Assembly: GCA_963823675.1 (NCBI GenBank)
Contig: CAWGMT010000016.1
Span: 186,001 to 250,000, forward strand
Reading direction: 5' to 3'
DNA from: CAWGMT01 sp963823675
GTDB taxonomy: Bacteria; Planctomycetota; Planctomycetia; Isosphaerales; Isosphaeraceae
DNA length: 64,000 nt
Made by a program: the position numbers and the translations under genes. Under the pieces are notes generated by a model. That model was not told the origin of the DNA. It made no database searches and worked only from the letters and a program-made list of their open reading frames with translations. Below are positions 39,101-46,957 of the stretch, piece by piece; within the stretch, counting starts at the first letter, position 1, and every line of letters begins with the position of its first letter.

Positions 39101-41428
39101 GTTCCGACCGGCGACCGGGCCAAGGTCGAGACCGACTTCAAAGCGCCTCAATCCACGTCACCGATCAATGTTCTCGCGTGCTCTCCGACGCTGGAAATGG
39201 GAATCGACGTCGGCGGCCTGGACGCGGTGATCATGCGAAATATTCCCCCTCGACCCGATAATTACGCGCAGCGCGGCGGTCGCGCGGGGCGGCGGTCGCG
39301 GGTGGGACTGGTCGTCAGCTACGCTCGAAGCACGCCCCACGACCAGTATTTCTTCGATCACCCGCGAGAGATGATCGCCGGTGAAGTTCCCGCGCCCGCC
39401 GTTTCGCTCGGAAACAAAGATGTCCTGATTCGCCACCTGCACGCGATTGCATTCGGTGCGGCAGAACCCGGCCTCGCCGGTCGGATGCGCGAGTATGTCA
39501 GCCCCAGAGGAGAGGTAGACCAGAACGCCGTGAATTCTCTCATCGAGGCGGTCAAAGCCCAGATCGAGCATGCGCTCGCCGTTGCGACGGAAGCGTGGAA
39601 TCGCGACGTCCTGGCCGTCGCCGGACTGGCGCGGGCCCAACTTCGGGCAACTCTCGAAAAGATCCCCCAGCGCATTCAGCACGTTATGGATTGCACCGCG
39701 AGGCAAATCAGGGATCTCCATACGACGGTCGCCTTCTTTGCCGAGGGGCTCCAGCAGGGAGGGGCCGCCATGCGTGCCAGCGAGCTCATCAATAGACTGC
39801 TCGGGGTGCCGAGCGAAACCCAAAGAGCAGGGAACGAGGCCGATGATCGGTCTACTGGGTACCCGCTGCGCCGATTTGCTGAGTTTGGAATTCTGCCGGG
39901 TTACGAGTTCCCGACCGAACCTGCCTCGCTCCGTCTTCTCGGGGATTCCCACGAAGACGAGCCGGTCACCGTCATGCGGAGATTCGGCATCGGGCAGTTT
40001 CAGCCAGATGCGACGGTTTACGCGCGGTCGCGGCGCTGGAAAGTGATCGGGCTGGATAACTCCTCACCCTGGAACCCCAAGGTCGAGCATCCGAGCTGGA
40101 ACTATCGTGTCTGCTCGGCGTGCAACCTGCGCTACAATGCGGAAGAGCCGAGATGCCCTCGATGTCTGAATGGGGCGCCGGGCCAAGGCTTGCCTTCCTA
40201 CGAATTCGCCGGTTATATCGCGGCCAGGAATGAGAGTCCGATCCTCGATGAGGAGGAACGATACGCGGAGCGAAACCTGGTCAGGACTTATCCTCAATGG
40301 GATGGCCGCGTGACCGATCGATGGAGCATCGGCAACGGCTGGTCGCTGCGGCTCAGTCAGGATGAGGAGGTCCGCTGGCTGAACGAAGGGAAAGCACCGT
40401 CGCCACGAGACCTGGAGCAGGGGGTTCCCACGCTTCACCTCCAAAACAAGGGCTATCTGCTCTGCCCCAGTTGCGGCCATATCCTCACCGCGCCCGTCGT
40501 CGAGCGGGCGCCCCGCGGGGGCCGGCAGCGAGCGAACCGAAATCAGGGTCGCGCCGACGACTTTGGTCATGCAGCCAACTGCCCGAAGCGCGCGGAGACA
40601 CCGAGGGCTCTCGCGATCACAACCTCCGGGAAGGCGGAAATCCTTCGCTTGATGCTTCCGGTTCCCGAGTCATCAGGCGAGGGTGATTGGAATTCCTGGG
40701 GGTTATCCGTCGGTTACTCGCTGCTCAATGGCATTCAGCAGTACTTCATGCTGGGAGCCAACGAGCTTGACTTCGAGCTCGAAGGACCGTGGCTTCGCTC
40801 CGAGGCGGACGAGCGATACCGTTTGATCTCGCTTGCGCTCGTTGATCCGAGCCTGGGAGGGTCTGGTTATCTCCGCCGGATTGCTGAGGAGTTCGACAAA
40901 GTCGCCCAGAGAACGATCCAACATCTCGACCACGCGGACTGCGAAGCCGCCTGCTATCGCTGCCTGAAGTCGTACCAGAATCAGAGATTTCACGAGCTTC
41001 TCAACTGGCCCCGCACGCTAGACGCCCTTCAAGAGTTAGCTCATCTGAAGCCCGAGCGATCCGCACTCGAAACCGGCGATCTGCAAGATCCGCGGCCCTG
41101 GCTCGAGGCGTTCCGGGCGGGCGTCGGATCGCCGCTCGAGCTCAAATTCCTCCGCCTGTTCGAGACGCACGGATTTAGCCCGGAGAAGCAAGTGGCGGTC
41201 TCGGTATCTGACGATGCCGGGCCGATCTCGGTAGCCGATTTCGCGGTGCCCGACCGACGCCTGGCGATTTACATCGACGGTGCGAGTTTTCACTCCGGCA
41301 GGCAGTATCGCAGGGACACATTCATCCGACGCCGGCTAAGAGAGGGAACGCCCCCTTGGCGCGTCGAAGAGTTGAGGGCAGCGGACCTTGCCCGAGGAAG
41401 AGCGTTGGTCAACCGTTTGACGAGTTAG
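36122..41428 (+). CDS. Giant DUF1998 DEAD-like helicase with C-terminal Vsr/DUF559-like nuclease domain
   Basis: 1768 aa from ATG 36122, 8 nt after the MBL stop. Helicase domain 1 has Walker A GTGSGKTEA (109-117) and DEVH (~227). Helicase domain 2 (~1015-1060) has CSPTLEMGIDVGGLDAV and the arginine-finger motif QRGGRAGRR. Several zinc-ribbon-like Cys clusters (for example CINPACQKIY...CRDC, CLCCGKTGG, CNVC...CPRC, CSAC...CPRC, LCPSCGH) stud the middle. The DUF1998/MZB-type signature EAACYRCLKSYQNQRFH is at ~1605. The last ~100 residues (LELKFLRLFETHGF, ISVADFAVPDRRLAIYIDG, then ASFHS) resemble Vsr/DUF559 PD-(D/E)XK nucleases. Size and DUF1998 recall DruE of Druantia, or a fused DrmA+DrmB of DISARM. 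The function is predicted to be DNA translocation coupled to cleavage. Confidence 0.85.
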   Translation: MSLHPIRALDHVIAEYRDYLRTEFRARDPELRAALERELDAPQFLAQEPFYQAHRPFKQGKLWSELPIDRRLAEVMAARTSQDRAYSHQSDAITELLQPEPRAIVVTTGTGSGKTEAFLLPVIQNAFEDATAFHDRPGLTAILLYPMNALANDQKQRIDDYLLAAGMAGLRVEQYDRGTTQAKRDEMRQNPPHLLLTNYMMLEYLLVRPSDREDIFANHRCRFLVLDEVHTYRGILGTNIALLVRRLKTHLARARQDRRIEVPAEEHSRRFPTLVPVGTSATIKSMNEEGLTHEEVIQLRDAAVQEFFATLTGVEKMSIRVLGEELQDVEIPAEARYPAAAGSVDSSTLDVANPRAVLSALCTLADLPPETTASDAVRRYRLLWDMNRWLIKRPMSLSQIVERVKNEVAERAYTPEAEISAEVESALVIGAALPEEVVGTLRLRSHRFVRGGWMFHRCINPACQKIYPRGEEHCRDCHQPTAPLYLCRNCGADYLRVVGELDETKDTLRPSAIEADGPEWMIYQPGRFLANFDEDDDEVVQEEVPRRRRANQAHQEIRGRQVLTGSLDPAAIRFNRDPAYYGVQVTLVPARSRCLCCGKTGGSHNVISPVSLGTSAAVKVLGEGLVEILSEVNRDRPDRDGKERLLIFSDSRQDAAHQARFIEFASRYDRMRRRVIEILGSEPRVGLPSLVVLLAGKGIEHRDNPNVPEHVDWVPEETMQRVRAWEEAPLLDEIAVTAGYRATVLNLGLVGLDYERLGEYVAARGTALAGSLRVKPEALEHMLVMLLDEIRVRAAISRELLRYHPKNPSCPRYFRDAEWERRFPSPQGYPADPAGNPLPFMDAREIPTGMRCHNAWRRPGAGGRSPSLETILRHLCDRFGGSEPTAETMVEVLTFLRRGNFLVPVTLCGASQNATLLQLNDQVVSLRLVREETRFRCNVCSQARASVRVNSPCPRCSGVFVRWSDREVEESRSVKHIRKTEAEPLVAREHTAQVPTGDRAKVETDFKAPQSTSPINVLACSPTLEMGIDVGGLDAVIMRNIPPRPDNYAQRGGRAGRRSRVGLVVSYARSTPHDQYFFDHPREMIAGEVPAPAVSLGNKDVLIRHLHAIAFGAAEPGLAGRMREYVSPRGEVDQNAVNSLIEAVKAQIEHALAVATEAWNRDVLAVAGLARAQLRATLEKIPQRIQHVMDCTARQIRDLHTTVAFFAEGLQQGGAAMRASELINRLLGVPSETQRAGNEADDRSTGYPLRRFAEFGILPGYEFPTEPASLRLLGDSHEDEPVTVMRRFGIGQFQPDATVYARSRRWKVIGLDNSSPWNPKVEHPSWNYRVCSACNLRYNAEEPRCPRCLNGAPGQGLPSYEFAGYIAARNESPILDEEERYAERNLVRTYPQWDGRVTDRWSIGNGWSLRLSQDEEVRWLNEGKAPSPRDLEQGVPTLHLQNKGYLLCPSCGHILTAPVVERAPRGGRQRANRNQGRADDFGHAANCPKRAETPRALAITTSGKAEILRLMLPVPESSGEGDWNSWGLSVGYSLLNGIQQYFMLGANELDFELEGPWLRSEADERYRLISLALVDPSLGGSGYLRRIAEEFDKVAQRTIQHLDHADCEAACYRCLKSYQNQRFHELLNWPRTLDALQELAHLKPERSALETGDLQDPRPWLEAFRAGVGSPLELKFLRLFETHGFSPEKQVAVSVSDDAGPISVADFAVPDRRLAIYIDGASFHSGRQYRRDTFIRRRLREGTPPWRVEELRAADLARGRALVNRLTS

Positions 41429-41573
41429 CGACGGCAAATCAGCCTCCCGTTCCGCTTCTGCGGCGCCCCGTATGATGAAAATGGAGTCGGGTTCTGGTAG
41501 ATCATTGGGTTGGCGGCCGGTGCCGGGCCAGAGGCCGTTCGATCCGAAGTGTTTGAACCCGGAGGACCATGCC

Positions 41574-43199
41574 ATGAGGTTATCGCGCACGAGCGGCGGG
41601 ATGGCCACCGCCCTGCTCTTCTTGTCCGTCGTGCTGGCGGGCACGTACGCCCAGAAGGCGGAACGCCCTGCCTTGCGGGCCGGCCAGGACGCCGAAACGC
41701 CGTCCCACCCCAACCGGCAGCCCCGGAATTCGGGGATTCAGAAGTCAGCTAAACGGCCGCGTGACGCCAACGCCCCACCATGGCAGCCGGGTCCGATCCC
41801 CGCGACGGTCTCCGTCAACGTCCGCGGCGTGGCCAGGGACGAGGCAGGAAGGGCAATCGCCGGCGCGGCGATCACACTCTACGCGGGCACTGACAAAGGC
41901 GCGAAGGCGGCGGGCACGACCACTGCCGACGCGGAGGGCCGTTACATCATCCACGACGCGACGCTTCCGGTGCGGACCTCGATCAGCGGCCATCGGCTCC
42001 CCACGGAGATCACGCCGTACGCAGAATTCAGTCTCAGCGGACTTTCTCCCGGCTTGGGGATCGCCTGGAGCCTGCAGCAGTCGATGTACGCTCTGAAGGA
42101 ACCACACCCAGACGACATCCAAAGGCGCTTGCCATTGGGCGGCACCGTCGTGCTTGACCTGACGTTCCCCAAGGCAGCCACCCTGGAGGGTAAGGTCGTC
42201 GATGAGGACAGCCGACCGGTCGAGGGTGCCAAGCTTCAGGTGATGCACGCCGCCCTGCTCGACGAAGCCGGACACGAGACGAACAACCGCCAGGGTTACG
42301 ACAACTGGCGGGCATTGCCCGGCACCGTCGGCCGCGCCGTCACCGGTCGCGACGGTAGCTTCCGCATCAAAGGACTTCCCGACCGCGCATGCTTCTGGAT
42401 CAGCGTGAATCGCCCCGAGCCAGACAACGCGATGTTGGGATTCTACGCCGCGACGATCGACGGCCCGGACACGTTCCACCAGAAGTTGGCCCCCGCCGGC
42501 TTCACCGGGGGGGCAAGCGATGAAGTCAAAACCAATCCGATCACGCTGACGTTCCCGAAGACTCGTCCGATCGTCGTCACCGTGGTAGACGACCACACTG
42601 GTAAACCCGTCGCGCGCGCCGGCGTCTATACGCTCGGCGAGTCCCTGGCCACGAGATTCCGCTCTGGCGGGGAGACCGACGCCGCGGGCAAGGTCCAGCT
42701 CAGTTTGCCGCCGGGCCGGTACAAGGGAATCCGCTCTGACCCTCCGATCGAGACGAACTACATTCGGACCAATCAGGGCCCCCTGGTCGTGGAGCGCGGG
42801 GATGGTCCTCATCACTACGAGATTCGCCAAAAGGCCGGCGTTGAAGTGATTTTTCAGGCGGTCGGGGTCCGAGGGGACGAGCCCATCGCCGGTGCCTTCT
42901 TCTGGAAAGCGCCTGAGGACCAGCCCGAGGCGACCGAACAAATCCAGACGTCAACGTTCGAGTGGTACGACCCCTGGACCGACACCAAGGGCGAGATGCG
43001 GGCCGTGCTTACCCCCGAGCCGGGCCGACGGTACCGCTTCCGGTTCGCGGGAATTCATGAATCGAACACGCCACCGGCCAGCAACCCCGAAATGGCAAAC
43101 AAGCACGGCTATGAGGCCTTTCCCACTCAGAGCGCGCCGGTCGAATTGGTCGCGGGCAAAACCATTCGGCTGCGGTTCGTGCTCCACAAGCGAGACTAA
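41574..43199 (+). CDS. Secreted protein with carboxypeptidase-regulatory-like domains
   Basis: 541 aa from ATG 41574, which follows GGAGGACC; an earlier ATG at 41472 lacks a signal peptide. Residues 1-27 form a signal peptide (ATALLFLSVVLAGTYAQ). The rest contains several beta-sandwich repeats of the CarboxypepD_reg/transthyretin-like type, recognisable by patterns such as VNVRGVARDEAGRAIAGAAIT, LEGKVVDEDSRPVEGAKL and VVTVVDDHTGKPVARAGV. No catalytic domain is seen. Likely a cell-surface or periplasmic binding protein. It ends convergently with the transporter gene, overlapping by 4 nt. Confidence 0.75.
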   Translation: MRLSRTSGGMATALLFLSVVLAGTYAQKAERPALRAGQDAETPSHPNRQPRNSGIQKSAKRPRDANAPPWQPGPIPATVSVNVRGVARDEAGRAIAGAAITLYAGTDKGAKAAGTTTADAEGRYIIHDATLPVRTSISGHRLPTEITPYAEFSLSGLSPGLGIAWSLQQSMYALKEPHPDDIQRRLPLGGTVVLDLTFPKAATLEGKVVDEDSRPVEGAKLQVMHAALLDEAGHETNNRQGYDNWRALPGTVGRAVTGRDGSFRIKGLPDRACFWISVNRPEPDNAMLGFYAATIDGPDTFHQKLAPAGFTGGASDEVKTNPITLTFPKTRPIVVTVVDDHTGKPVARAGVYTLGESLATRFRSGGETDAAGKVQLSLPPGRYKGIRSDPPIETNYIRTNQGPLVVERGDGPHHYEIRQKAGVEVIFQAVGVRGDEPIAGAFFWKAPEDQPEATEQIQTSTFEWYDPWTDTKGEMRAVLTPEPGRRYRFRFAGIHESNTPPASNPEMANKHGYEAFPTQSAPVELVAGKTIRLRFVLHKRD

Positions 43200-44986
43200 A
43201 AGGGCCAGATACGCGGGATGAGGATGATGGCGGTGATCCACATCAAGAGATTCAGAGGGATGCCGACCCGCATGAAGTCGGTGAATCGATAGCCGCCGGG
43301 GCCGAAGACCATCATGTGGGTTTGATAACCGATCGGGGAGGCAAAGGCGTAGGAGGCGGCAAGGGTCACCGCCATGATGAATGGACGGTTACTGACATTC
43401 AGCAGCCGGGCCGACTCGATGCAGAATGGAAACGACAGCGCGGCGGCGGCGTTGTTGCTGATCAGTTCGTTGAGAAGCATGGTGCCGAGATAGATGGCCG
43501 CCAATGTCGCCGTCGGGCCCAGGGGGCGCGTCGCGTCGACGAGGAATCCAGCGAAGATCTTGGCCAGTCCCGATTGTTCCAGTGCCTTGCCAACCCCGAG
43601 CGAAGCGGCGATGGCGATCAAGACGGGTAGATCGACCGACTTCCGGGCATCATTGGGCGAGATGCATCGAGCCGCGATCATGGCCCCGGCAGCCAGGAAT
43701 GACGCCAGCATGATATCGATGAATCCGCTGATGAACGCTATGATCATGAGCACAAAGATGACCACGGCCGGCCAGAATCGGTCGAACCGGACTGGCCGTG
43801 AATCTTCGACATCGCTGACTAAGTAGAAGTCGGGGTTGTTGCGGAACGCCCGGCTGAAATTGGGGCCGACCTGCAAAAGAAGCGTGTCGCCTGCGTGCAG
43901 TTCGATGTCGCCGACCTTGTTGGTCAGGCGCGCCCCATTGCGATGCACGGCGACGACCGCGGCGTCGTAAAGGGGGCGGAAGTCGGCGTCGCGAATGATC
44001 TGGCCGATCAGGGGCGAGGTCGGGCTGATCACCGCTTCGCAAAGCTGACGGCCCCATTGATGGGCCGGCGCAATTTCGTAACGGGCATCAGCCGCCGGTA
44101 CCAAGCCGGGGATTTTTTCCAGGTCGACGATCGTGCTGACCACGCCCGTGAAGACCAGCCGGTCGCTCGCCTGGATCACCACGTCGGGGCCAACCGGCCC
44201 GAGGACTTTCCCCTCCCGGTCGATCTCGATCAAGAACAGGCCGGGAAGATGTCGCAGACCGGCCTCCGCAATCGACTTGCCCACCAGCCGGCAACCCGGC
44301 TGAACCAGCATTTCGACCAGATATTCGCGCCGCGTCAGATCGAGCTGCTCGATCAGATCCTTGCGATCGGGCAAGAGCTTCCGCCCGATCGTCAACAGAT
44401 AGGTGGCACCCAGGAGTGCGCAGGGGAGCCCCACGGAACCGATTTCCAGGAAGCTCATCGGCTTGAGGGAGAACTTCACCAGCAAGCCCTGCACGACCAG
44501 GTTGGTGCTCGTTCCGATCAGCGAGCAAGTACCTCCCAGAATCGAGAGGAACGAGAGCGGCATCAGGAGGCGCGAAGGAGATATCCGCCGTTTGCGGCAC
44601 CAGGCGATCAAAACCGGCACCAGGAGGGCCACCTTCGGTGTGTTGTTCAGAACCATGGCCGACGGAATGAGCACGACCGCCATATAAAATAGCGCCTTCG
44701 CTTCGGTCTCGACGTGTCCCAGGAATCGGTCGCCCACGTAATCCATCACGCCCGTCTCGCGCAGGCCGGCGGCGACGACGAACAGGGCGGCCACGATCAG
44801 CATTCCCGAGTTGGCAAACCCGGAGAATGCCTCCGCGGGCGCGATCACACCGAGCGCGGCCAGTATCACGACCGCACCGACGAACAGGACGTCCGCCGGT
44901 TTATCCCTGACCAAGCCGATCAACAACGCGGCCAGCACCACCAAGGTCGCGCCCATGTCGAACGTGATATTCAAGTGTCCCCCCAC
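43196..44986 (-). CDS. SLC13/DASS-family transporter with two RCK_C (TrkA-C) domains
   Basis: A 596-aa membrane protein. N-terminal TM bundle (MGATLVVLAALLIGLV, VLFVGAVVILAALGVIA), the SLC13 signature around SILGGTCSLIGTSTNLVVQG, then ~200 soluble residues with two regulatory TrkA-C-like domains (LVEMLVQPGCRLVGKSIAEA; ELHAGDTLLLQVGP), then a second TM bundle ending in HMMVFGPGGYRFTDFMRVG. This plan matches bacterial SLC13-type sulfate, tungstate or dicarboxylate symporters; the ligand cannot be told. The start is uncertain among GTG 44986 and TTG 44974, the latter better placed after GGTGGGGGGA. Confidence 0.9.
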   Translation of the reverse strand: MGGHLNITFDMGATLVVLAALLIGLVRDKPADVLFVGAVVILAALGVIAPAEAFSGFANSGMLIVAALFVVAAGLRETGVMDYVGDRFLGHVETEAKALFYMAVVLIPSAMVLNNTPKVALLVPVLIAWCRKRRISPSRLLMPLSFLSILGGTCSLIGTSTNLVVQGLLVKFSLKPMSFLEIGSVGLPCALLGATYLLTIGRKLLPDRKDLIEQLDLTRREYLVEMLVQPGCRLVGKSIAEAGLRHLPGLFLIEIDREGKVLGPVGPDVVIQASDRLVFTGVVSTIVDLEKIPGLVPAADARYEIAPAHQWGRQLCEAVISPTSPLIGQIIRDADFRPLYDAAVVAVHRNGARLTNKVGDIELHAGDTLLLQVGPNFSRAFRNNPDFYLVSDVEDSRPVRFDRFWPAVVIFVLMIIAFISGFIDIMLASFLAAGAMIAARCISPNDARKSVDLPVLIAIAASLGVGKALEQSGLAKIFAGFLVDATRPLGPTATLAAIYLGTMLLNELISNNAAAALSFPFCIESARLLNVSNRPFIMAVTLAASYAFASPIGYQTHMMVFGPGGYRFTDFMRVGIPLNLLMWITAIILIPRIWPF

Positions 44987-45113
44987 CTCATTTCCTGCAA
45001 GGGCCGGACGAATGATTGTTACTCTTACACCCAGTGGGATCGAACCACAAGGCGTGTTAAACTGCGCAGCCTGCGTCTGAGCGACACCATCAACCGGTTC
45101 GAGGAGCGAGATC

Positions 45114-46934
45114 GTGGTGTGGTGGATATTCGGAATTGTGATGGCGATAGTCCTGGGTTACATCATCTGGACCTATAACAGGTTGGTGAGCCTGAGCAAG
45201 CGTGCCGATGCAGCCTGGAGCGACATCGACGTCCAGCTCAAGCGGCGGTGGGACCTGGTGCCGGCGCTCGTGGAGACGGTCAAGGGTTATGCGCGGCACG
45301 AGTCGAGCACGCTGGAACACGTCGTCGCCGCAAGGGGTCAGGCCGTGCAGGCCGGATCGATCACCGACCGCGGCACGAGCGAGCAGAACCTCGCGGCGGC
45401 CGTCGGCCGCCTCTTCGCCATAGCCGAGGCTTATCCCGACTTGAAGGCCAGCCAGAATTTCCAGGGTCTCCACAAGTCGCTGGTTGACATCGAAAACAAG
45501 GTCCAGTATGCCCGCCGGTATTACAACGCGGTGGTGCGGGACTGGAATACGCTGGTGGGGACCATTCCGTCGCTCTGGGTCGCCGGGGCGGCCGGTTATG
45601 GCGAACGGCCTTACTTCCAGCTCGACAAGTCGGAGCGTGCGGCCCCACAGGTCAAGTTGCACCTGCCCCGCGATCTCGACGACGCACATTTAGACTACGA
45701 CGCCTGGACCGGGGCTTATGGGGCCAGGAACAAGGACTTTACCAAGCGCCGGGTCAACGCGCGAACCATCGCATTCGAGACCGGCGCACTGCGGCCCGGC
45801 GAGTCGATCACGATCGATGTGACCATGCCGTCTGACGCCGTGGCGCGGGCGGCGTGGATGCGCGAGCTCTCCTGGTGGCTGGTCGATAACTTCGCTTACG
45901 GCTTGTTTCCGGCAACGCTGGCTGCCTGTCTGGCGGGTTGGTTCTTCCTGGGTCGCGATCTGTCCGGCCGGGGCGCCATCGTTGTCAGCTATGAACCACC
46001 CGAGGGACTCGGACCCGCCGAGGCCGGCACCCTGCTCGACGAGCGCGTCAACCTTCGCGACATCTCCGCCGTGATCATCGACCTTGCCGTCCGCGGCTAC
46101 CTCAAGATCGCGGAAGTCGGGTCGAAGTCCTTGCTCTCATCGGGTCGCGATTACCGCTTCAACCGGCTCAAGGGGCCTGACGACCTCAAACCGTTCGAAA
46201 AGGATCTCTATTCCCAGATTTTCGGCGGCAAGGAGAGCGTCCTGATGAGCGACCTGCAGACGAAGTTCTACCCGGTGATCGGCCGGGTCAAGAACGACCT
46301 CTACCGGGGCCTCAGCAAGGAAGGCTATTTTGACGGCAATCCCGATTCCGTCCGGATGAAGTTCCTGTTCCTCGGCCTGACCGCCCTCGCGGCTGCCCTT
46401 GGGCTGACCGCGCTGGTTCAGGCCTGGCTAGCCGGGCGTGTCTTCGTCTTTCCGATCGCGGTCACGGGAGTCCTGTCGGCGGTCGTGCTGGCGATCACCA
46501 GCCGAGTCATGCCTCGCAAGACGCACAAGGGACGGGTTGCCTGGGAGCAGATCGCGGGACTGGAGGAATACATCCGCCGGGCCGAGGTCAACGACATCAA
46601 GGCCCAGGATCGGCGCGGGATCTTCGAGCGACTGCTGCCTTACGCGATCATCTTCGGACTGTCGAACCGATGGTCCAAGGCTTTTGCCGACCTCTACACT
46701 CAGCCGCCCGACTGGTACCAACCCGTCGACCCCACGGGTTACACGACCTGGATGCTCATGAGGGACCTCGACCGCTCCGTCTCGACGATGAACACCACCT
46801 TCCCGTCCATGCCTCGCGCCACGGCGGCCAGCCTCGCTGGTCCCACCGGCCAGGGCTATAGCTGGTCCAGCGGTGGATTCGGCGGAGGGTCTTCCGGCGG
46901 CGGATTCGGCGGAGGAGGCGGGGGATCGTGGTGA
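45114..46934 (+). CDS. LemA-DUF2207 fusion membrane protein
   Basis: 606 aa. Residues ~3-22 are a TM helix and ~20-165 a LemA domain (AAWSDIDVQLKRRWDLVP, then RRYYNAVVRDWNTLVGTIPS). From ~185 the sequence is DUF2207: part of its beta-rich extracytoplasmic domain (LHLPRDLDDAHLDYDAWTG, TIAFETGALRPGESITIDV), TM helices at ~265-283 and ~420-465, and a Gly-rich tail (GGGFGGGGGGSW). In most genomes lemA and DUF2207 are separate neighbouring genes. Here the LemA tail joins the middle of the DUF2207 ectodomain, whose own signal peptide and first strands are missing. It looks like an in-frame deletion fusion. Start GTG 45114 has GAGGAGCGA upstream. Confidence 0.8.
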   Translation: MVWWIFGIVMAIVLGYIIWTYNRLVSLSKRADAAWSDIDVQLKRRWDLVPALVETVKGYARHESSTLEHVVAARGQAVQAGSITDRGTSEQNLAAAVGRLFAIAEAYPDLKASQNFQGLHKSLVDIENKVQYARRYYNAVVRDWNTLVGTIPSLWVAGAAGYGERPYFQLDKSERAAPQVKLHLPRDLDDAHLDYDAWTGAYGARNKDFTKRRVNARTIAFETGALRPGESITIDVTMPSDAVARAAWMRELSWWLVDNFAYGLFPATLAACLAGWFFLGRDLSGRGAIVVSYEPPEGLGPAEAGTLLDERVNLRDISAVIIDLAVRGYLKIAEVGSKSLLSSGRDYRFNRLKGPDDLKPFEKDLYSQIFGGKESVLMSDLQTKFYPVIGRVKNDLYRGLSKEGYFDGNPDSVRMKFLFLGLTALAAALGLTALVQAWLAGRVFVFPIAVTGVLSAVVLAITSRVMPRKTHKGRVAWEQIAGLEEYIRRAEVNDIKAQDRRGIFERLLPYAIIFGLSNRWSKAFADLYTQPPDWYQPVDPTGYTTWMLMRDLDRSVSTMNTTFPSMPRATAASLAGPTGQGYSWSSGGFGGGSSGGGFGGGGGGSW

Positions 46935-46957
46935 GTTCGCGTTTGCAGGAGAAGTCA

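Noticed and set aside
19569..41428. A complete, standard class 1 DISARM locus
   Set aside because: No separate drmA, drmB or PLD-type drmC genes are present; only drmD/drmMI-like genes and one fused helicase-DUF1998 protein are seen.
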